Counted from the first letter of the stretch, positions 22,929 through 32,331 are shown. The stretch: 33,451 nucleotides of DNA from a virus (IMGVR_UViG_3300032288_005337:1-33451); one strand, 5' to 3'. Numbers and translations: made by a program. The notes: generated by a model from the sequence alone, not told the origin.

Positions 22929-25241
22929 ATGGCTACCAATAACCCTAATTCTAATATAGATCAAAAAGTCCAAAAAGAAATAAATAAACTTGCTGGAGAA
23001 ACTCAAAGGTATTGGCAAGGAATTCTTGATAGTTTAATTCAAACTGGTGCTCCCTTAGAAAAATTTGAATCTGTTTTATCTTCTGTTAGAAGAAGTGTTA
23101 AAGATACTGGTGATGATTTAAATGATATTAAAGGTCAATTTCATTCAATAACTGATGAATTAAGAGCTATTGCTACTGAAGAAGATAAAGCTAAAAAAAG
23201 TTTAAGTGAATTTAATGATATTTCTAAAAAAATATTAGAAGGAAAAAATCAAGGTAAAAAAATCTCATCCGATGAATTAAAAGATTTACAATCTCAAGCA
23301 AAAGCGAAAGCTGATGAAGCATTAGCCACTGGTAAACTTAATGATATTGAACAAGCAATCATAAGTAGATTAGTTGAACAAAATCAATATATAGATCAAC
23401 AATTAGAAAAATTAAAAGAAGAAGAAAAAATAAGAGCTGATATTGATCAAAAATTAAAAGTAACAAAATCAATAATAAAAGGAATTTCAGATATCCCACT
23501 TCTTGGTAATTTAGTAGATACAGAAGCTGGGTTAGAAGCAGCAACAACAGCAGCAGGTGAAGGAGCAGGAGCAATGGGGCAAATGGGGGCAGCTGCTAAA
23601 GCTATGGGACAATCTTTAAAACAATCTTTAGGTCCTATAGGGTTAATATTAATGGCAGTAGAAGAATTACAAAAAGCTATTAAATTAGCAGATGGAGGAG
23701 CAGGAGATTTAGCTAAAGATTTTAATATTACATATGATGCCGCAAATAGAGTAAGAGGACAATTAGCTGATATAGCAGAAGAAAGTGGTGATATAAATAT
23801 TACTACTAAAGGATTACAAGAATCAATGGTTGCTGTTGGTAAAACATTAGGTTCTAATGCTGCCTTAAATAAGAAAGATTTAGTCTTTATGACTCAAATG
23901 AGAGAAATGGCTGGATTTACTAATGAAGAATTAGTAGAAATGGAAAAATATACTCTTGCTACTGGTGGTAATTTAGAAGAAAATACCAAAAACTTAATGT
24001 ATGGTGCTAAAATGGCAAGTCTTGGTAATAAAGTTATGCTAAATGAAAAAGACATAATGAAAGATGTTGCTAAAGCTGGAGCTGCTGTTAAAATATCAAT
24101 TCAAGGAGGAGCAGAAGCATTAGGTAGAGCAGCAGCACAAGCTAAAGCAGTTGGATTAAGTTTAGATAAAGTAAATGATATAGCTGGAAGTTTAATGGAT
24201 TTTGAGTCTTCAATAAACGCTGAATTAGAAGCTCAACTTTTAACAGGTAAAAATATAAATCTAGAACAAGCACGTTTATACGCTATCAATAATGATATGG
24301 AAGGATTATCTAGAGAGATAGCTAAAAATGTAGGAACATCAGCTGAATTCAGTAAAATGAATAGGTTACAGCAGGATGCTATTGCTAAAGCAGTAGGGAT
24401 GAATAGAGATGAAGTAGCTCAAATGTTAGTAGATAAAGAAGCATTACAAGGACTTTCTGGAAAAGAAGCAGAAGATGCTAAAAAAGCATTAGATTGGGCT
24501 CGTGCTAAAGGAATGACTGAGGAAGAAATAAAACAAAAAGGAATAGATGGTTTAAAACAACAACAATCAGTTCAAGAGAGATTAGAAAAATCTCAAGAAA
24601 AAATGAAAGAATTGTTTATCCAAATAGCTGAACCTATATTGGATATTGTTTCTCCATTAGCTGATATAGTAGGTGAGATATTACCTCCTATTTTAGGTAT
24701 TCTTCAACCTATACTAGGTACATTTAAAGCTATAGGTCATGTTATAGCATCTATAGTAAAAGCATTAACCGGTGATTTTACAGGAGCATTAAAATCACTT
24801 AATGAAGTTCCAGGTGATATTGCAGGAGGATTTAAAAATTCAACCCAATTTAAAGTAGCTAATAAATTAACTGGAGGAAAATTAGGAGACGCAATAGGTG
24901 GTATAGAAACCCCAGAAGCAAATGTCCAAGCAGCAGGAGATTTATATAGCCCAGCAGACGGTAAAACAAGAATTTCTACTAAAGAAGGAGGTTTATTTGA
25001 GTTAAGTGATAATGACACAGTAATTGCTGCTCCATCTAGAGGATCCAATAACCAATCATCTCCAGATAATTCAAAAATGATAGCTGAGTTACAAGAAATA
25101 AAAAGTATATTAAGACAAACTTTGTCTATAGATATGGAAATAGCGAAAAAATCATCTTTTAGTAGTATATTTGATGGAGGTTCTTTATTTACAGATAAAA
25201 GAGGAACCCAAACAAATGTTAATACTTATAAAACTCAATAA
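22929..25241 (+). CDS. Tail tape measure protein
   Basis: A 770-residue, mostly helical protein that sets tail length and is ejected through the tube. Residues 1-190 are charged helices with coiled-coil character (QLEKLKEEEKIRADIDQKLK around 148-165). A Gly/Ala-rich stretch (about 200-230, AATTAAGEGAGAMGQMGAAAK) and a hydrophobic segment (about 233-248) follow. The long Ala/Lys/Glu-rich helical middle is typical of tape measures. Residues 562-613 form a strongly hydrophobic block (IAEPILDIVSPLADIVGEIL, then PPILGILQPILGTF), probably inserting in the host membrane. The C-terminus has a GGLFELSDNDTVIAAP segment and a short helix. The gene is the longest after the tube and follows the chaperone-like pair, the classic order. 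Confidence 0.88.
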   Translation: MATNNPNSNIDQKVQKEINKLAGETQRYWQGILDSLIQTGAPLEKFESVLSSVRRSVKDTGDDLNDIKGQFHSITDELRAIATEEDKAKKSLSEFNDISKKILEGKNQGKKISSDELKDLQSQAKAKADEALATGKLNDIEQAIISRLVEQNQYIDQQLEKLKEEEKIRADIDQKLKVTKSIIKGISDIPLLGNLVDTEAGLEAATTAAGEGAGAMGQMGAAAKAMGQSLKQSLGPIGLILMAVEELQKAIKLADGGAGDLAKDFNITYDAANRVRGQLADIAEESGDINITTKGLQESMVAVGKTLGSNAALNKKDLVFMTQMREMAGFTNEELVEMEKYTLATGGNLEENTKNLMYGAKMASLGNKVMLNEKDIMKDVAKAGAAVKISIQGGAEALGRAAAQAKAVGLSLDKVNDIAGSLMDFESSINAELEAQLLTGKNINLEQARLYAINNDMEGLSREIAKNVGTSAEFSKMNRLQQDAIAKAVGMNRDEVAQMLVDKEALQGLSGKEAEDAKKALDWARAKGMTEEEIKQKGIDGLKQQQSVQERLEKSQEKMKELFIQIAEPILDIVSPLADIVGEILPPILGILQPILGTFKAIGHVIASIVKALTGDFTGALKSLNEVPGDIAGGFKNSTQFKVANKLTGGKLGDAIGGIETPEANVQAAGDLYSPADGKTRISTKEGGLFELSDNDTVIAAPSRGSNNQSSPDNSKMIAELQEIKSILRQTLSIDMEIAKKSSFSSIFDGGSLFTDKRGTQTNVNTYKTQ

Positions 25242-25243
25242 AT

Positions 25244-25657
25244 ATGGGATTACTAGATATATATAATAATAACGGAACTCAATTAAATCAAATAGATAAT
25301 GATTTTTCTACACAATATCCTCCAACAGTAACTGGTACTCCTAATCCCCAAAACAATCCTGGTGGACCTGTTACTCCTTTTCACCAAACTTATAATAGTG
25401 AACTCACATATATAGAAGTAATTCATAATCAATTACAAGATTCTCTTAATATTACTAATCTAGATGTGGATAATCCAGGAGTACAAGGTGGTGTTCCTTA
25501 TAAACAACTTACAGATCCAACTGTTTATCCAGTAGATACAAATCATACATCTCCAATTAGAGGATGGTTTGCTGAGCCATCATCCTATTCAAATAAATTT
25601 AATCAAAACTACGATCCTAGGAAAACATATACTGATTTTATTAAAGATTATATTTAA
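25244..25657 (+). CDS. Small baseplate-region protein, MGLLD type
   Basis: A 137-residue protein of unknown function that begins two bases after the tape measure stop. It is rich in Asn, Pro, Thr and Tyr and looks largely extended or disordered (PPTVTGTPNPQNNPGGPVTP), with a Pro/Tyr C-terminal part (SPIRGWFAEPSSYSNKF, YDPRKTYTDFIKDYI). Its N-terminus MGLLDIYNNNGTQ resembles the MGLIDTLLNQGSP start of the gene at 25691, hinting at a shared N-terminal docking motif. The context suggests a baseplate or tape-measure associated protein; no enzymatic motif is visible. Confidence 0.65.
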   Translation: MGLLDIYNNNGTQLNQIDNDFSTQYPPTVTGTPNPQNNPGGPVTPFHQTYNSELTYIEVIHNQLQDSLNITNLDVDNPGVQGGVPYKQLTDPTVYPVDTNHTSPIRGWFAEPSSYSNKFNQNYDPRKTYTDFIKDYI

Positions 25658-25659
25658 TT

Positions 25660-25670
25660 ATATTTATAAC
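25660..25670 (+). promoter_or_regulatory. Candidate late promoter of the baseplate block
   Basis: ATATTTATAAC three bases after the preceding stop and 20 bases before the ATG at 25691, followed by the leader AAAATAAAAAACAAATAAAA. Exact copy of the recurrent motif. No further copy is seen until the terminator at 32331, so it may drive the whole block to 32298. Confidence 0.65.
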
Positions 25671-25690
25671 AAAATAAAAAACAAATAAAA

Positions 25691-26017
25691 ATGGGACTTA
25701 TAGACACACTATTAAACCAAGGATCACCATATTCATATGGAAATGGTTCAACACCTGTTGTTAATCAAGGAGCAACTCAACAATCTAAATTACATGCTGA
25801 TGGTAACCAACCTGGATATTCATTAGATGGATCAGATTTTAATGTAGTAAATTTAGCTGCTCAAAAATACAATGATGGAGTAAACAATGTATTACCAATG
25901 CCATCTCAATTAGATATAAATGGACAAACTCCAGTAGCACCATTAAGTGATCCTAGTACACCTTCTATTAATGATTCTTTTTCACAAGGGCAATACCTTA
26001 ACAATCTTCCAGGTTAA
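25691..26017 (+). CDS. Small baseplate-region protein, MGLID type
   Basis: A 108-residue protein rich in Asn, Gln, Pro, Gly and Ser with few predicted helices, likely extended. It begins MGLIDTLLNQGSP, like the gene at 25244, and continues with repeated LDG/LDI turns (GYSLDGSDFNVV, PMPSQLDINGQTP). No domain is recognised. It lies directly before the tube-initiator gene (two bases between stop and start) and after its own promoter motif. It could be a baseplate linker, but function is unknown. Confidence 0.65.
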   Translation: MGLIDTLLNQGSPYSYGNGSTPVVNQGATQQSKLHADGNQPGYSLDGSDFNVVNLAAQKYNDGVNNVLPMPSQLDINGQTPVAPLSDPSTPSINDSFSQGQYLNNLPG

Positions 26018-26019
26018 TC

Positions 26020-27990
26020 ATGAGTCTAATAAACCTTAGAACTAATTTAAAAGATCTAAAGTTTGGACATGACCAATACAAAGGAGCAAGTAGTAATGAA
26101 CCCTATGTAGTTGTTAATGTTCCTGCTAATGAAGAACCTTTACAAACCAAATACCAGTTATTTTCTGGTAAAGATAAAGCTCCAGCTTTAGCTAAAATAG
26201 GTTTATCAGCAGTTGCAGGAGCACTTATAGGTCGTTTAGGTGGATCATTATTAGGAAATGCTGGATTAGGAACAGCTATAGGAGCTGGTGTAGGATTAGG
26301 AATAGGTATTTTAGGAGTAAATACAGTTGGTGATGATATTGATGTTGATTTTAAAAATAAAGCAGCAGGAACAGGAGGTCCGGATTTTTTAGTTCGTGGA
26401 GGAACGTTACTTCCATCTGCTATAATAAATGATGAACTTCGTTTAGCTAAATTTTTTACTGATATTAAAGGAGATTTATTTGTTATTAAACAAAATATAC
26501 TTTCTAGACTATCAGTTAGATCTCAAGCTAGTACTGGATTATTAAATGATGGAATTTATACTAATCTTAGCACACTAGCTGGAGCAGCTGGTAATGCTTT
26601 TGGTTTACATGTTAATAAGCAAGGAGCAAATCCTTTTTTAGGTTTAGGAGAAACATACACTCCTAATAATTACTTCACAGCAATTAAAAACCAAATAGTT
26701 GAAGCTAATAATACTGGTGTTTCATATACATTTCCTAATAATAGATTAATAGCATTATCAACAGCTAAATTTCAACCTGTTAATGGTTCTACTGGAAATA
26801 CAGGACCAGCCGGATCTAATTTTGATTTAGGATTTACAAAAAGAATATACAAAGATAACAATATACCTCTTCTTTCAGATGGTGGATTTACTACATTATT
26901 AAGATATTCAGGTGGTCCTGGAGCAGATTTAGGTATAGGAAAAACTAGTATAAACTATGCTACTGATAATGAAGGAGCTCCTTTATCTGCTATAAATATA
27001 AATAATCTTCCTACTTCTACTCAAGATTTTACTGAAATATCTGAAACATCAGATGAAACCCATATATATAATTCACTTCATACTGATACTGTAGTTGTGG
27101 ATTTTAGACAAAGATTAAAAATTCAATTAGGATTTTTCCCCAACTATGATACTAAAAATATAGAATTTATAGCAAATCTAGGAGATCCAGGAAATCCAAA
27201 TGGTAAAAATTTACAAAGTTATACTTCTGGATCTGGGACAGTGGGTGTACAAACAACATGGACACCAGCAAAATTAAATAAAAAAGGAAAAGTAATAACC
27301 CCAGCACAAACAACTGCAATTGGTCCTAAATATAGTAAAGATTATGGGGCCGCTTCTGTTAATTCTTATGATAAAATAAACGCTAGTTTAGCTGATCCTG
27401 TTAATAACACTAATACCTCAGTCCAGGATTTAGTTGAATTTAAAATAGGAGTAATAAGTAACAATAATCCTTCAAGTGTAACAGATTATTATTTTAGAGC
27501 ATTTTTAAATACTATAACCGATAATTACACAGGAAACTGGGATTCTATAAAATATATAGGAAGAGGTGAAAACTTTTACACTTATAGTGGGTTTGACAGA
27601 AAAATTTCATTATCTTGGACTGTAGCTGCTCAATCAAAAGCAGAATTAATGCCAATGTATTATAGATTAAATAATCTAGCATCAATGACCTCTCCAGATT
27701 ACAGTTCTCAAGGATATATGAGAGGTAATATAACTAAATTAACCATAGGTGATTATATTAAAAATCAATATGGTATAATAACTAGTATAAGTTACACAAT
27801 GAATGAGGAAAGTGATACTTGGGAAATTCAATTATCTGATGATGGAACTAGAGATGATAGTGTAAGAGTATTACCTCATATAATTAGAGTTCAAATGGAA
27901 TTTACTCCAATTCATAATTTTGTTCCTTCATTAAATGAAAATTATATTTCTGCTACTAATTGGTTTAAAAACCATTTCATCGCCCAGTAA
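26020..27990 (+). CDS. Baseplate tail-tube initiator, gp48/gp54-like
   Basis: A 656-residue protein. An N-terminal extension is followed by a Gly/Ala-rich hydrophobic stretch (residues about 62-101, LSAVAGALIGRLGGSLLG and LGTAIGAGVGLGIGIL) of the kind seen in baseplate proteins that contact the tape measure. The C-terminal third (about 485-620) has the fold pattern of the tube/initiator family: VEFKIGVIS, DYYFRAFLNTITDNYTGNW, IGRGENFYTYSGFDRKISLSW, ELMPMYYRLNNLASMTSPDY and RGNITKLTIGDYIKNQYGII followed by WEIQLSDDG. These proteins start tube polymerisation on the baseplate. The middle region is unlike T4 proteins. A short GNTGPAGS collagen-like piece (about 256-263) is incidental. The role is well supported; the choice between gp48 and gp54 is not possible here. 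Confidence 0.75.
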   Translation: MSLINLRTNLKDLKFGHDQYKGASSNEPYVVVNVPANEEPLQTKYQLFSGKDKAPALAKIGLSAVAGALIGRLGGSLLGNAGLGTAIGAGVGLGIGILGVNTVGDDIDVDFKNKAAGTGGPDFLVRGGTLLPSAIINDELRLAKFFTDIKGDLFVIKQNILSRLSVRSQASTGLLNDGIYTNLSTLAGAAGNAFGLHVNKQGANPFLGLGETYTPNNYFTAIKNQIVEANNTGVSYTFPNNRLIALSTAKFQPVNGSTGNTGPAGSNFDLGFTKRIYKDNNIPLLSDGGFTTLLRYSGGPGADLGIGKTSINYATDNEGAPLSAININNLPTSTQDFTEISETSDETHIYNSLHTDTVVVDFRQRLKIQLGFFPNYDTKNIEFIANLGDPGNPNGKNLQSYTSGSGTVGVQTTWTPAKLNKKGKVITPAQTTAIGPKYSKDYGAASVNSYDKINASLADPVNNTNTSVQDLVEFKIGVISNNNPSSVTDYYFRAFLNTITDNYTGNWDSIKYIGRGENFYTYSGFDRKISLSWTVAAQSKAELMPMYYRLNNLASMTSPDYSSQGYMRGNITKLTIGDYIKNQYGIITSISYTMNEESDTWEIQLSDDGTRDDSVRVLPHIIRVQMEFTPIHNFVPSLNENYISATNWFKNHFIAQ

Positions 27991-27998
27991 TAAAAAAT

Positions 27999-28325
27999 AT
28001 GAATAGATACCAAAATATACCTTTGATTACTATAGATAAAAAACTATGCTATCAAACCTCAAGGTACCCAGAAGTACCACTTTCAGAAAATGACATATAT
28101 GTATATACGACTCAAGGGGATAGATTTGATACCTTAGCTTATCAATATTATCAAGATCAATCCTTATGGTGGGTAATATCTATAGCAAACACTGCAGTAG
28201 CAGGCACTGATTTACCCTCAGATTTACCCCAAGATTCACTTTTAATGCCTGAGGGTTCTCAAATCCGAATCCCAGCTAATTATCCAGATGTTATAAACGA
28301 TTTCAAAGCAATAAACAGTTATTAA
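27999..28325 (+). CDS. Baseplate wedge protein, gp53/LysM-like
   Basis: A 108-residue protein with a LysM-like core: YTTQGDRFDTLAYQYYQDQS (residues about 36-55), then LWWVISIANTAV, then a helix/turn region and SQIRIPANY at the end (residues about 86-94). This is the signature of T4 gp53 and P2 gpX type proteins, which bind in the baseplate rather than to peptidoglycan. It is short compared with T4 gp53 (about 196 residues). It sits one base before the hub gene and after the tube initiator, matching a baseplate assembly order. Confidence 0.8.
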   Translation: MNRYQNIPLITIDKKLCYQTSRYPEVPLSENDIYVYTTQGDRFDTLAYQYYQDQSLWWVISIANTAVAGTDLPSDLPQDSLLMPEGSQIRIPANYPDVINDFKAINSY

Positions 28326-28326
28326 T

Positions 28327-31300
28327 ATGGCAAATATTTTTGGTGAAGGTTTTCCTGATCAAATTAAAAATCAAATAACCAATAGACAAAAAAGATATGG
28401 TTCTGGAAATATTGGAAATAGAACAGCAAATGATATATCATATTTAAATTCTAATACTTCTTGGTGTAAATTAGTATCTGGAGTTGATATTGATAATCTT
28501 AATATTTTGAATAATCCTACTATAAAAAGTTTAGGACTTTCTAAAAATGATTTAGCTGAACGATTTGTTTTATTTGACGGAACTGCCGCAAATGGAGGAT
28601 CTAAATTAAGAGAAGGCATAACAGGTAATACTAGTCTTCTTGGAGGTAATGATGCTTATGGAATAGGAGGAACCGGATTTGGTATTAATCCTATGATGGG
28701 TATTATAAGTGCTACTATTAAACATGAAAATAGAGGATCATTAAGAAGAGCTCAAGTTAATATTAAAGCATTTAATAAAACCCAATTTGAAATCATTGAT
28801 TCTTTATATTTACGTTTAGGATATAGTGTATTATTAGAATGGGGTCACGCTATTACTATTAATAACTCCGGAACTATTGATTTTGATCCTACTAGTTTAA
28901 GTTTATCTAAAGATTTCTTAAACCCAGGAAATAAAACATATGATGATTTTTTAAATTTAATACAAGAAAAAAGATTAGATAGTGGTGGTAACTATGATGC
29001 TATGTTTGCTAAAGTAACTAATTTTAATTGGACCTTTAATAAAGATGGTAGTTATGATATAATTGTTTATTTATCAAGTATTGGAGATGTTATAGAATCT
29101 TTAAAATCAAATTCATCAACAAATACTATTAAAGTTACACCACCTAATACAACCCCACAAACTACAAATCAATCAGAACTTTTTGATGATGATATAAGTG
29201 GAAATATTATAGATGCATTTGCTACTAACTGTACTTTATTTAATTTTTTATATATAAATAAAGTATTAATAGATGCAGGATGGGTAACTAAATCTCCAAC
29301 AAATGGTACTCGTGGTTTTTCTTTTAATCCTGGTCCCACTAATATACCCAATTATCAAAGTACTTTAAGTAGTTTAGGTGTAACTAACCCATTTGATCAT
29401 ACTAAATTTGAACAAAGTAAAGAAGATTGTTTAAGAGTAGAGTATTTAGATTTAGGAGGAGATGATCCATCTGATAAAAGATATTATTTAAGATTAGGTA
29501 CTCTTTTACAATTTTTACAACATTATATAACACCTACTTTAATTACAAAATCAACTAATAAACAAAAAATATTACAATTTGATTGGGGTGAGAATACTAA
29601 TCTAATGAATGTATATGATTATCAAGTAGGTATAGATCCTAGAATTTGTTATGTACAAAGAGGAGTACAAGCTAAATCAGCAGGGTTTCGTGCATTTCCA
29701 ATAGATACTGTTTTTTATTTTGGGCAAGAAAATCCAATAAATCCATTTATAAACGACACTGTTACTAGTCCTCTTAAAACAAAATATGATAATTCACCAT
29801 CCGCTTATTATTATAATGGCACTCCACTTTTCGGTCCTGATGAACCAACTTTTATGCCTTATGGTAATATAACAAATATATTTATTGATTTTGTTTTTAT
29901 TATTAAAACAGTAAATGATTTAAAAAATGATAAAGGTGATTTATCTTTAATTGATTTTTTAAAAGGTATATTATCTGGTTTAAATACTGGAATGGGTGGA
30001 GTAAATGATTTTGATGTGTTTATTGATGAAACTATTAATTCTATTAAAATTATTGATAAAAATCCTTTAAATCATTTAGATGAAGTTATACCAATTTTAA
30101 ATAGTAATTTTGCTAGCGAAATTAAAAAATTTAACGGAGGTAAATTATTAAATGATCCAAATTCAACAACAGGTATGTTCGAATTATATGGATATAATGG
30201 AGATCAAGCTGGTTTTATAAGTGATTTTAATCTCACATCAGAATTATCCCCAGCATTTTCAACAATGATAACAGCCGGAGCTGCTGCTAGAGGAACAGTT
30301 GTAGGAGAAAACGATACTGCTTTATCTAAATTAAATCGAGGACTTACAGATAGATTTAATGAATCTATATTAAACGGAGGAGACACAGCTTCATTTGGTA
30401 CTTTAACATATGCTGAGGCAAGATTAGATGAACTTGATGAATTACAAAAACAATATGTTAATAATGTTTTTATAAAAGGTTACTCATATTATTCTAATTC
30501 TACAGGTAAAACAAATAGTACTCAAGATTACAGAACAACCGAAAAAATTGAATCAGTCGCAAACCATTTAAATAATATAGTTCAAAAAAGAATAGAATAT
30601 GATCGAGCAGTAGATGCTTATAAAGGAACTACTTCATCATATAGTGACACACAAAATACTGGATTTTTACCATTTAATTTAAATTTTACATTAAACGGTT
30701 TATCTGGTATAAAGATTAATCAACAATTTTTATTAGATACTAATTTTTTACCTACTAATTATGGTGATACTTTATCTTTTCTAATTAAAGGTTTATCTCA
30801 TGAGATTAATAGTAATAAATGGGTAACAAAAATAGAAACTTATTCAATACCAAAAACGTCAAAAATAATAAGAAGAAGATCAAGTACTCCTCCACCACCA
30901 CCACCTTCTGGTGGTTCACCAACACCTTCTGGTAATTCTTCACCTGTAGGAGCCATTAATTCTTGTGGGATATCTACTGAATACTCTCACATATTACCTC
31001 CTCCTAATAATATAGATGATCGACGAAAATCTGATAAAGGAAAATGGAATTTATTAGGATATTGGATTAGAGCATCAGCAGCTGAAATAGCATCTAATAG
31101 AAATGCTAGTTTAATTAAATCAGCTAAATGTCATATTCAAGCTACAACTCGAGATATATATCAAACCAATTCACCTCCCGATAAACATGGAAACATTCAA
31201 CGTAATTGGGGTAATTTAGGATGTATGTCTGCTGTATCTTTAATATTTTATAGAGCTACAGGTATGTCTATAAAATCATCAACATATACAACTGCTTTTG

Positions 31301-31680
31301 ATGATGATAAAGGAAGATTTCCAGGCACTAAAGGTACAGACTCAGCATGGAATCATTTTGTTGCAAATCCTACATTTTGGAAAAAAATTGATAACTATTT
31401 AATAGATGGTCTTCCTGGTGATATTATTATAACAAGTGGAAGATACAAAATTGTTAATGGAAAGAATGTAAGAGTATCAGGCCATGTTGGAGTAGTTATT
31501 GATACTGTAAATGGAGATGGATCTCTTAATGTTATATCTAATGGATCATCAGGATTTAATCATGGTGTACAAGATTTTGGACGTATAATTCGAAATTATT
31601 CACTTAAAGGTTGGGACTCAGTTAAAAAAAGGAACCCATCAAAAACAGCATGCTTCAGATATTTAGGACCTTATTTATAA
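28327..31680 (+). CDS. Baseplate hub protein fused to C-terminal cysteine-peptidase/amidase-like domain
   Basis: A 1117-residue protein. Residues about 1-850 form a large baseplate hub-type region; the segment SATIKHENRGSLRRAQVNIK, AFNKTQFEIIDSLYLRLGYSV and LLEWGHAI (about 133-182) recalls gp27/hub proteins. A Pro/Ser/Gly linker (about 853-877, TPPPPPPSGGSPTPSG) leads to a domain of about 235 residues that looks like a CHAP or NlpC/P60 peptidoglycan hydrolase: Cys966 in GNLGCMSAVSLIFYRATG, His1053 in VSGHVGVVID and a candidate third residue Asn1072 in VISNGSSG. The preceding DGLPGDIIITSG is also typical of these folds. It would puncture the cell wall at the tail tip. The enzymatic class is inferred from motifs and has not been tested. 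Confidence 0.75.
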   Translation: MANIFGEGFPDQIKNQITNRQKRYGSGNIGNRTANDISYLNSNTSWCKLVSGVDIDNLNILNNPTIKSLGLSKNDLAERFVLFDGTAANGGSKLREGITGNTSLLGGNDAYGIGGTGFGINPMMGIISATIKHENRGSLRRAQVNIKAFNKTQFEIIDSLYLRLGYSVLLEWGHAITINNSGTIDFDPTSLSLSKDFLNPGNKTYDDFLNLIQEKRLDSGGNYDAMFAKVTNFNWTFNKDGSYDIIVYLSSIGDVIESLKSNSSTNTIKVTPPNTTPQTTNQSELFDDDISGNIIDAFATNCTLFNFLYINKVLIDAGWVTKSPTNGTRGFSFNPGPTNIPNYQSTLSSLGVTNPFDHTKFEQSKEDCLRVEYLDLGGDDPSDKRYYLRLGTLLQFLQHYITPTLITKSTNKQKILQFDWGENTNLMNVYDYQVGIDPRICYVQRGVQAKSAGFRAFPIDTVFYFGQENPINPFINDTVTSPLKTKYDNSPSAYYYNGTPLFGPDEPTFMPYGNITNIFIDFVFIIKTVNDLKNDKGDLSLIDFLKGILSGLNTGMGGVNDFDVFIDETINSIKIIDKNPLNHLDEVIPILNSNFASEIKKFNGGKLLNDPNSTTGMFELYGYNGDQAGFISDFNLTSELSPAFSTMITAGAAARGTVVGENDTALSKLNRGLTDRFNESILNGGDTASFGTLTYAEARLDELDELQKQYVNNVFIKGYSYYSNSTGKTNSTQDYRTTEKIESVANHLNNIVQKRIEYDRAVDAYKGTTSSYSDTQNTGFLPFNLNFTLNGLSGIKINQQFLLDTNFLPTNYGDTLSFLIKGLSHEINSNKWVTKIETYSIPKTSKIIRRRSSTPPPPPPSGGSPTPSGNSSPVGAINSCGISTEYSHILPPPNNIDDRRKSDKGKWNLLGYWIRASAAEIASNRNASLIKSAKCHIQATTRDIYQTNSPPDKHGNIQRNWGNLGCMSAVSLIFYRATGMSIKSSTYTTAFDDDKGRFPGTKGTDSAWNHFVANPTFWKKIDNYLIDGLPGDIIITSGRYKIVNGKNVRVSGHVGVVIDTVNGDGSLNVISNGSSGFNHGVQDFGRIIRNYSLKGWDSVKKRNPSKTACFRYLGPYL

Positions 31681-31695
31681 TAAAATTATTTTTAA

Positions 31696-32298
31696 ATGTA
31701 TATTCCAAAATCTCAAATAAAAACAAATTTATATACTAATGGAGATCCATCAATAGGAGAAGCATATGTTTTATCAACAGATAAAAGTTTATATGTTGGA
31801 TATTATTATGAGTTATCAAATGGTCAAAAATTTACCGGAAAATACCCAGGGGATAATGTTAATATTACTCTTGAACCCATTACATATGCTGAATATTTAG
31901 AAGATAATTCTTCTATTTATTATAATGTAGGTATTTCTGATTATAATGTATTAAAAAACATAAGTGATAGTAAACCTACATATCTTCCACAATATCTTCC
32001 AACTATTCCAACAAATAAAGATTATCAAACTGGAGAATACACTAGATATTTTTGTAAAAAAATAAATGAATTATTATATGTCGAAATAAGTAAAGATTAT
32101 TATACTAAACTAACAAAACAAAATACCTCAGTAGCATTTGAATATTATTTACCATTTAATATTCCTTGGAGATTAGCAGGTAAAGTAATTGATGTTTATA
32201 ATACAAATAAAAATATAGTAGCTTTAACTATGAAAAAACAAAAATTATCTATGTTTAATAAGTATCTTAAAGAAGATTATACAAAATATTATAAGTAA
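31696..32298 (+). CDS. Unknown protein at the end of the baseplate block
   Basis: A 200-residue protein rich in Tyr, Lys, Ile and Asn. Residues 1-60 look beta-rich and may contain a small barrel (MYIPKSQIKTNLYTNG, YVGYYYELSNGQKFTGKYPG). Residues 60-130 are extended with a Pro-rich segment (YLPQYLPTIPTNKDY). Residues about 125-200 are helical and basic (RYFCKKINELLYVEISKDYY; FNIPWRLAGKVIDVYNTNK). Such proteins adjoin baseplate genes in related phages, as far as I recall, without assigned function. It is the last gene before the three-hairpin element and is probably a minor baseplate part. Confidence 0.65.
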   Translation: MYIPKSQIKTNLYTNGDPSIGEAYVLSTDKSLYVGYYYELSNGQKFTGKYPGDNVNITLEPITYAEYLEDNSSIYYNVGISDYNVLKNISDSKPTYLPQYLPTIPTNKDYQTGEYTRYFCKKINELLYVEISKDYYTKLTKQNTSVAFEYYLPFNIPWRLAGKVIDVYNTNKNIVALTMKKQKLSMFNKYLKEDYTKYYK

Positions 32299-32299
32299 T

Positions 32300-32331
32300 A
32301 CGGCTTAGGACCCGTTATAGCTTCGGCTATA
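32300..32331 (+). other. Two small hairpins ahead of the terminator
   Basis: Hairpin 1 is ACGG-(8-base loop)-CCGT (32300-32315). Hairpin 2 is a perfect 6-bp stem with a UUCG loop: TATAGC-TTCG-GCTATA (32316-32331), directly abutting both neighbours. Being G+C-richer than the surroundings, they stand out. UUCG tetraloops give very stable RNA ends. They could protect the 3' end of the late mRNA or belong to a small RNA. Confidence 0.6.

Noticed and set aside
26785-26811. Collagen-like Gly-x-y stretch in the tube initiator
   Set aside because: Only about two triplets (GNTGPAGS); too short to form a collagen-like element.
155-30386. Minus-strand open frames, for example 4869-5117, 16818-17027 and 24737-25048
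   Set aside because: All lie opposite well-supported genes, have low-complexity compositions that mirror the repeats and lack initiation signals.
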